Source of the DNA: Planctomycetota bacterium | GTDB lineage: Bacteria > Planctomycetota > UBA1135 > UBA2386 | DNA: 64,000 nt | Direction: 5' to 3' | Assembly: GCA_016235155.1 (NCBI GenBank) | Contig: JACRLW010000025.1 | Span: forward strand, 1-64,000 | Shown: piece after piece, positions 61,048 through 64,000 of the stretch | Position numbering within the stretch: position 1 is the stretch's first letter | How the letters are laid out: each line of letters starts with the position of its first letter | Position numbers and translations under genes: made by a program | Notes under the pieces: model-generated | Told to the model about the DNA's origin: nothing | Databases searched by the model: none | What the model saw: only the letters and a program-made list of their open reading frames with translations

Positions 61048-61605
61048 GCGGCGCTGCGCGCGGTCCTCGACCCCGTGCCCTCGGCCTTCGACCTGCGCGC
61101 GGACCTGCGCCTCGCCGCGGTCCTCGTGCCGTGGATCGTCCAGGACGGTGCGGATCACCTGCTGCTGACCCGCCGCCGCGAGGATCTCCCCCAGCATCCC
61201 GGCCAGATCTCCTTTCCCGGCGGTGCGCGCGAAGGCGACGAGGACCCGGTGAGCTGCGCCTTGCGCGAGAGCGAGGAGGAGATCGGGATCGATGCGCGCC
61301 GCGTCGTCGTGCTCGGGTCCCTGCCGCCGCGCGTGAGCATCGGAGGCTTCTGGGTGCACGTGATCGTCGGTCGCGTTCCGGCCGACGTGGTGCTGCGACC
61401 CGATCCGCGAGAAGTGGCGAGCGTGCGGGCCTGGCCGCTCGCCGTGCTGCGTGATCCGACGCGCTGGCAGGAGCGCGCGCCGGCGATCGATCCGGCGCGG
61501 CGGCCGATGCCGCACCTCGATTGGGAGGGCGAGACCTTGTGGGGACTGACGGCGAGGTTCGTGCTCGACCTGTGCGGGCGTTGCTACCCTCGCGCGCCCA
61601 GGTGA
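61036..61605 (+). CDS. nudL: CoA pyrophosphatase-type NUDIX hydrolase
   Basis: 189 residues from ATG 61036. The UPF0035 motif precedes the Nudix box: LLLTRRREDLPQHPGQISFPGG, then GAREGDEDPVSCALRE and SEEEIGI, fitting GX5EX7REUXEEXGU. This pair is characteristic of CoA/acyl-CoA pyrophosphatases that release 3',5'-ADP and phosphopantetheine. Start MIDDAALRAVLDPVP lies inside the right 68-bp repeat and overlaps the RhuM-fragment stop. Originally it probably followed the methyltransferase directly, with the same ATGA coupling. Confidence 0.93.
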   Translation: MIDDAALRAVLDPVPSAFDLRADLRLAAVLVPWIVQDGADHLLLTRRREDLPQHPGQISFPGGAREGDEDPVSCALRESEEEIGIDARRVVVLGSLPPRVSIGGFWVHVIVGRVPADVVLRPDPREVASVRAWPLAVLRDPTRWQERAPAIDPARRPMPHLDWEGETLWGLTARFVLDLCGRCYPRAPR

Positions 61606-61636
61606 TGGACCGAAGGTCAACGACGCGTCGTGCCGC

Positions 61637-61828
61637 GTGACGGTCGAAGATCACCCTGCGCCCTTGAAGGATCTGGAGCTCTTCCGTCGGTTTCGCCTCG
61701 ACGAGGAACTCAACGCGATCACGTGGCCGTCCGGCGCCGACCTCGCGCCCGAGTTCCTCTACGAGCAGGCATCCCGAGGAGCGGATTCCGGCGGCAGTCC
61801 GCGCAGGCGAAGCAATCGGCCGGCATGA
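61637..61828 (+). pseudogene. Fragment of a DUF2442-family protein
   Basis: 63 residues from GTG 61637. The part PLKDLELFRRFRLDEELNAITWPSGADLAPEFLYEQA matches the C-terminal half of DUF2442 (quoted in pieces: LKDLELFRRFRLDEE and ITWPSGADLAPEFLY). The usual N-terminal ~35 residues with the DGT strand are absent, and a Ser/Gly/Arg-rich tail follows. DUF2442 proteins are commonly found beside DUF4160 in toxin-antitoxin-like pairs; no DUF4160 partner is seen. Probably a remnant. The remaining 61829-61915 shows nothing. Confidence 0.68.
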
Positions 61829-61915
61829 CCCGACCTGGACTCACTCGCTGCGGCCGCCCGAGGCAGCAGGGAGCGACGTCGAAGACGGGGCCACGGTGAC
61901 GGGTCCAGCCCGGCC

Positions 61916-64000
61916 CTACCCCCTCAGCACCGCACCCAGTTCCCCACACCTCGCGCGCACCCGCCCGAGATACCGCTCCTCGTCCTTGCTCGTGAGCGTG
62001 CGCGACGACGACCCGAGCGTCACGGTGAAGTTGAGGCTCTTCTGCCCGGCCGGGATGCCCTCGCCGACGTAGGTCTCGAAGAGCTTCACGTCCTGCACGA
62101 GGTCTTCGCCGCCGTCCTTGCCCAGCGTGCGGAGGAACGCCGCCAGTTCCGCGACGCGGCGTTCGGCGGCGACGACCAGCGCGACGTCGATGGGTTGGCT
62201 CGGATAGGCGGGGATCGGCCGGTAGCGCGCGGCCGCGGGATCGGCGGTGAGCAGGGCCCGCACGTCGAGGTTGGCGATGGCGACTTCGGCGTCGAGACCG
62301 AGCGCCCGCGCGACCTGCGGATGGAGCAGACCGACGTACCCGACACCCACTCCGCCGCGATCGAGCCGGGCCGTGCGGCCGGGGTGGTTCCACGGCGCCG
62401 GCGAGTCGAGTTCGTGCTCGGTCGTCACCGGATACCCGACGCGCGCGAGGATCGTCTCGAGTCCCGCGCGCAGCTCGGCATACGGACTCACCCCGCCCTT
62501 GCGCGCCCACGCGAACGCGAGCTCGCGGACCTCGTGGGGCAGGCCGTGTCCGTCGCGGTGCTCGACGTGGTAGCCCTTGCCGTCTTCGAAGAGCAGGACC
62601 TCGGGGGCTCGCCGCAGATTCGACGCGAGGTTGCCGAGCAGGCTCGGCATCACGTGACGGCGCATGCGCGCCGCCTCGGGTGCCACCGGGTTGCTGACCC
62701 GCGCGTAGCGGTGTGCGCCCGCGCCGCAGGCTTCCAGCAGCGCATCGGGCACGAACGAGTAGTCGTAGACCTCGTGCGCGCCGATCTCGGTCGCGGCGAG
62801 ACGGCACAGCGCCCGGCACAGCCAGGGCTCTTCCTCGCGATGAGGCGCCGCGATCACGCTGCGCAGCGGCTGTTCCTGGATGTTGTCGTAGCGGAACATG
62901 CGACCGACCTCCTCGATGAGGTCGTCCTCGATCGCGATGTCCTTCGTCGCACGGAACGACGGCACGCCGACCTGCAGGTCCTCGTCCGCGTCGCGCACGT
63001 CGAACTGCAGGCTGCGCAGGATGCCGGCGACCCGGTCTCGCGGCAGCGTCACGCCGAGTTTGAGGTCGAGCCGGGCCTTGCGCAGCCGGATCGTCCGCGG
63101 CGAGAAGCGCCACGCCGCCGGATCCGCGATCGGTCCGACGGCGCGCGCACCCGGCAACGCCGCGGCGAGCATCGTCAGGAAGCGGTGGACGGCGAGTTCG
63201 GTGAGCGCCGGGTCGAGCGACTTCTCGAAGCGCGCGCTGGCGTCGCTGCGCAGACCGAGACGCGTGCTCGTGCGCCGGATCGTCGCAGCGTGGAAGGTCG
63301 CCGACTCGAGCAGGATCGAGCGCGTGCTCGCGTCGACCTTGCTGCCCTCGCCGCCCATCACGCCGGCCAGCGCGACGGGCTGGTCCCCCGCCGTGATCAA
63401 AAGGTCCTTCTCGACGAGTTCGCGGCAAGCACCGTCGAGCGTGGTCATGCGTTCGCCGCGCCGCGCGAAGCGCACCCCGATCGCTGCGCCGCCGAGCCTT
63501 TGCGCATCGAACGCGTGCAACGGCTGACCGAGATCGAACATCACCCAGTTGGTGAGGTCGACGAGCAGGTCGATGCTGCGCGCACCGACCGACGCCAAGG
63601 CCCACCGCAGCCAGTTGGGCGACCGCGCGTGCTGCACGCCCTCGACGTAGACGCCGAGATAGCGCGGGCAGGCGCTCTGGTCTTCGATCGCGATGCGCGG
63701 GCTCGCTCCGGAGGCCGGCAGATCCGCGCGCGGACCAAACGGCTTCAACGGGCGGCCCCAGATCGCCGCGAGCTCGCGCGCGATGCCGTAGTGCCCCCAT
63801 AGATCCGGGCGGTGGTTGATCGACTTGTTGTCGATCTCGAGCACGTGGTCCGCCACTCCCAGCGCTTCCGCGAAGGGCTTGCCGAGCTGCGCCGCCGCGG
63901 CCGCCTCGTCGAGCACGAGGATGCCGTCGCCACCTTCGCCGATGCCGAGTTCCGCTTCCGAGCAGATCATCCCCGCACTCTCGACGCCGCGGATCTTCGC
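61916..64000 (-). CDS. pheT: Phenylalanyl-tRNA synthetase beta subunit, 5' end outside window
   Basis: 695 codons visible, open to the window edge (the frame before the ORF-track ATG reads KIRGVESAG, continuing the protein). PheT is the large subunit of the alpha2-beta2 enzyme. Blocks in order: RGVESAGMICSEAELGIG, DKSI-type INHRPDLWGHYGIARELAA, the B3/4 editing domain (VEKDLLITAGDQPVALAGVMGG), SARFEKSLDPALTELAV, the B5 domain and EDDLIEEVGRMFRYDNI, NPVAPEAARMRRHVMPSLL, and the C-terminal anticodon-binding FDX-ACB domain (YPSQPIDVALVVAAERRVAEL). Housekeeping gene, intact here. Confidence 0.97.
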   Translation of the reverse strand, partial: AKIRGVESAGMICSEAELGIGEGGDGILVLDEAAAAAQLGKPFAEALGVADHVLEIDNKSINHRPDLWGHYGIARELAAIWGRPLKPFGPRADLPASGASPRIAIEDQSACPRYLGVYVEGVQHARSPNWLRWALASVGARSIDLLVDLTNWVMFDLGQPLHAFDAQRLGGAAIGVRFARRGERMTTLDGACRELVEKDLLITAGDQPVALAGVMGGEGSKVDASTRSILLESATFHAATIRRTSTRLGLRSDASARFEKSLDPALTELAVHRFLTMLAAALPGARAVGPIADPAAWRFSPRTIRLRKARLDLKLGVTLPRDRVAGILRSLQFDVRDADEDLQVGVPSFRATKDIAIEDDLIEEVGRMFRYDNIQEQPLRSVIAAPHREEEPWLCRALCRLAATEIGAHEVYDYSFVPDALLEACGAGAHRYARVSNPVAPEAARMRRHVMPSLLGNLASNLRRAPEVLLFEDGKGYHVEHRDGHGLPHEVRELAFAWARKGGVSPYAELRAGLETILARVGYPVTTEHELDSPAPWNHPGRTARLDRGGVGVGYVGLLHPQVARALGLDAEVAIANLDVRALLTADPAAARYRPIPAYPSQPIDVALVVAAERRVAELAAFLRTLGKDGGEDLVQDVKLFETYVGEGIPAGQKSLNFTVTLGSSSRTLTSKDEERYLGRVRARCGELGAVLRG

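Noticed and set aside
61585-61590. TACCCT hexamer near the end of nudL as a promoter for the DUF2442 fragment
   Set aside because: It lies inside the nudL coding region, far from GTG 61637 compared with other sites, and the downstream ORF is a fragment; coincidence is likely enough that I did not list it.

Overview
The window is a gene-dense, strongly G+C-rich piece of a bacterial chromosome. Several family signatures point to the Planctomycetota: two loci of planctomycete-type cytochrome/DUF proteins (a DUF1549/DUF1553-type protein, a DUF1501 protein and a C-type cytochrome with leucine-rich repeats; then a DUF1592/1588-type cytochrome with a DUF1552 protein), a DUF5658-like membrane protein, a DUF3187-like protein, and many secreted proteins of unknown function. 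The exact lineage cannot be read from the sequence. Genes are packed into short operons, and most internal junctions are ATGA or GTGA stop/start overlaps.

Layout. 1-4.8 kb: end of fabF, a small helical protein, ddl (D-Ala-D-Ala ligase), two translationally coupled membrane-anchored repeat proteins, tRNA-Leu(CAA). 4.8-9.4 kb: two secreted unknowns (minus), a flippase-like protein coupled to a degenerate phosphopantetheinyl-transferase-like protein (plus), a zinc-ribbon protein and an Nfu-type Fe-S scaffold (minus). 9.4-16.6 kb (minus): a secreted GH2 glycosidase, a lipoprotein with a long poly-Gly linker, an M32 carboxypeptidase. 16.7-24.5 kb: an HtrA-like protease with a histidine-kinase-like partner, then a coupled glycan operon (flippase, sulfotransferase, methyltransferase, GT4, sulfotransferase) meeting a convergent GT2. 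24.5-27 kb: thiC with a TPP riboswitch and a CvpA-like protein. 27-30.7 kb: a large unknown and a TPR protein ending in a DUF2325-like domain. 31-36.5 kb: first cytochrome/DUF1501 locus and a DUF3187-like protein. 36.6-42.6 kb: a lipoprotein, purC-purE, mtnA, a small basic protein, uppP and ald. 42.7-47.2 kb: tRNA-Val(GAC) and the second cytochrome locus. 47.2-58.3 kb: a TraB/GumN protein, two coupled GT4 genes, an S51-like lipoprotein, a second HtrA, and a minus operon asnB-GT4-NUDIX-secreted protein. 58.4-64 kb: a DUF5658-like protein, a lipoprotein, a broken RlmI-like methyltransferase, a RhuM fragment between 68-bp direct repeats, a CoA-type NUDIX hydrolase, a DUF2442 fragment, and the 3' part of pheT.

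How the genes work together. Flippases, GTs, sulfotransferases, a SAM methyltransferase, an asparagine-synthetase-like amidotransferase and undecaprenyl-diphosphatase point to lipid-linked synthesis, decoration and export of a sulfated surface glycan. GH2, the toroid-type secreted proteins and the cytochrome/DUF1501 loci look like periplasmic degradation or redox functions. The housekeeping genes are fabF, ddl, purC, purE, thiC, pheT and the tRNAs.

Most unusual points: the 60.4-61.9 kb stretch, where toxin/mobile-type fragments (RhuM, DUF2442) flank nudL and the 3' end of an rRNA methyltransferase gene is duplicated; a probable CTG start for uppP; a recurring TANNNT hexamer 7-9 nt before several start codons, suggesting leaderless mRNAs; a palindrome-rich segment at 48.3-48.5 kb; and several pseudoenzyme-like or internally deleted proteins. 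All family calls come from reading motifs by eye; no searches were run.
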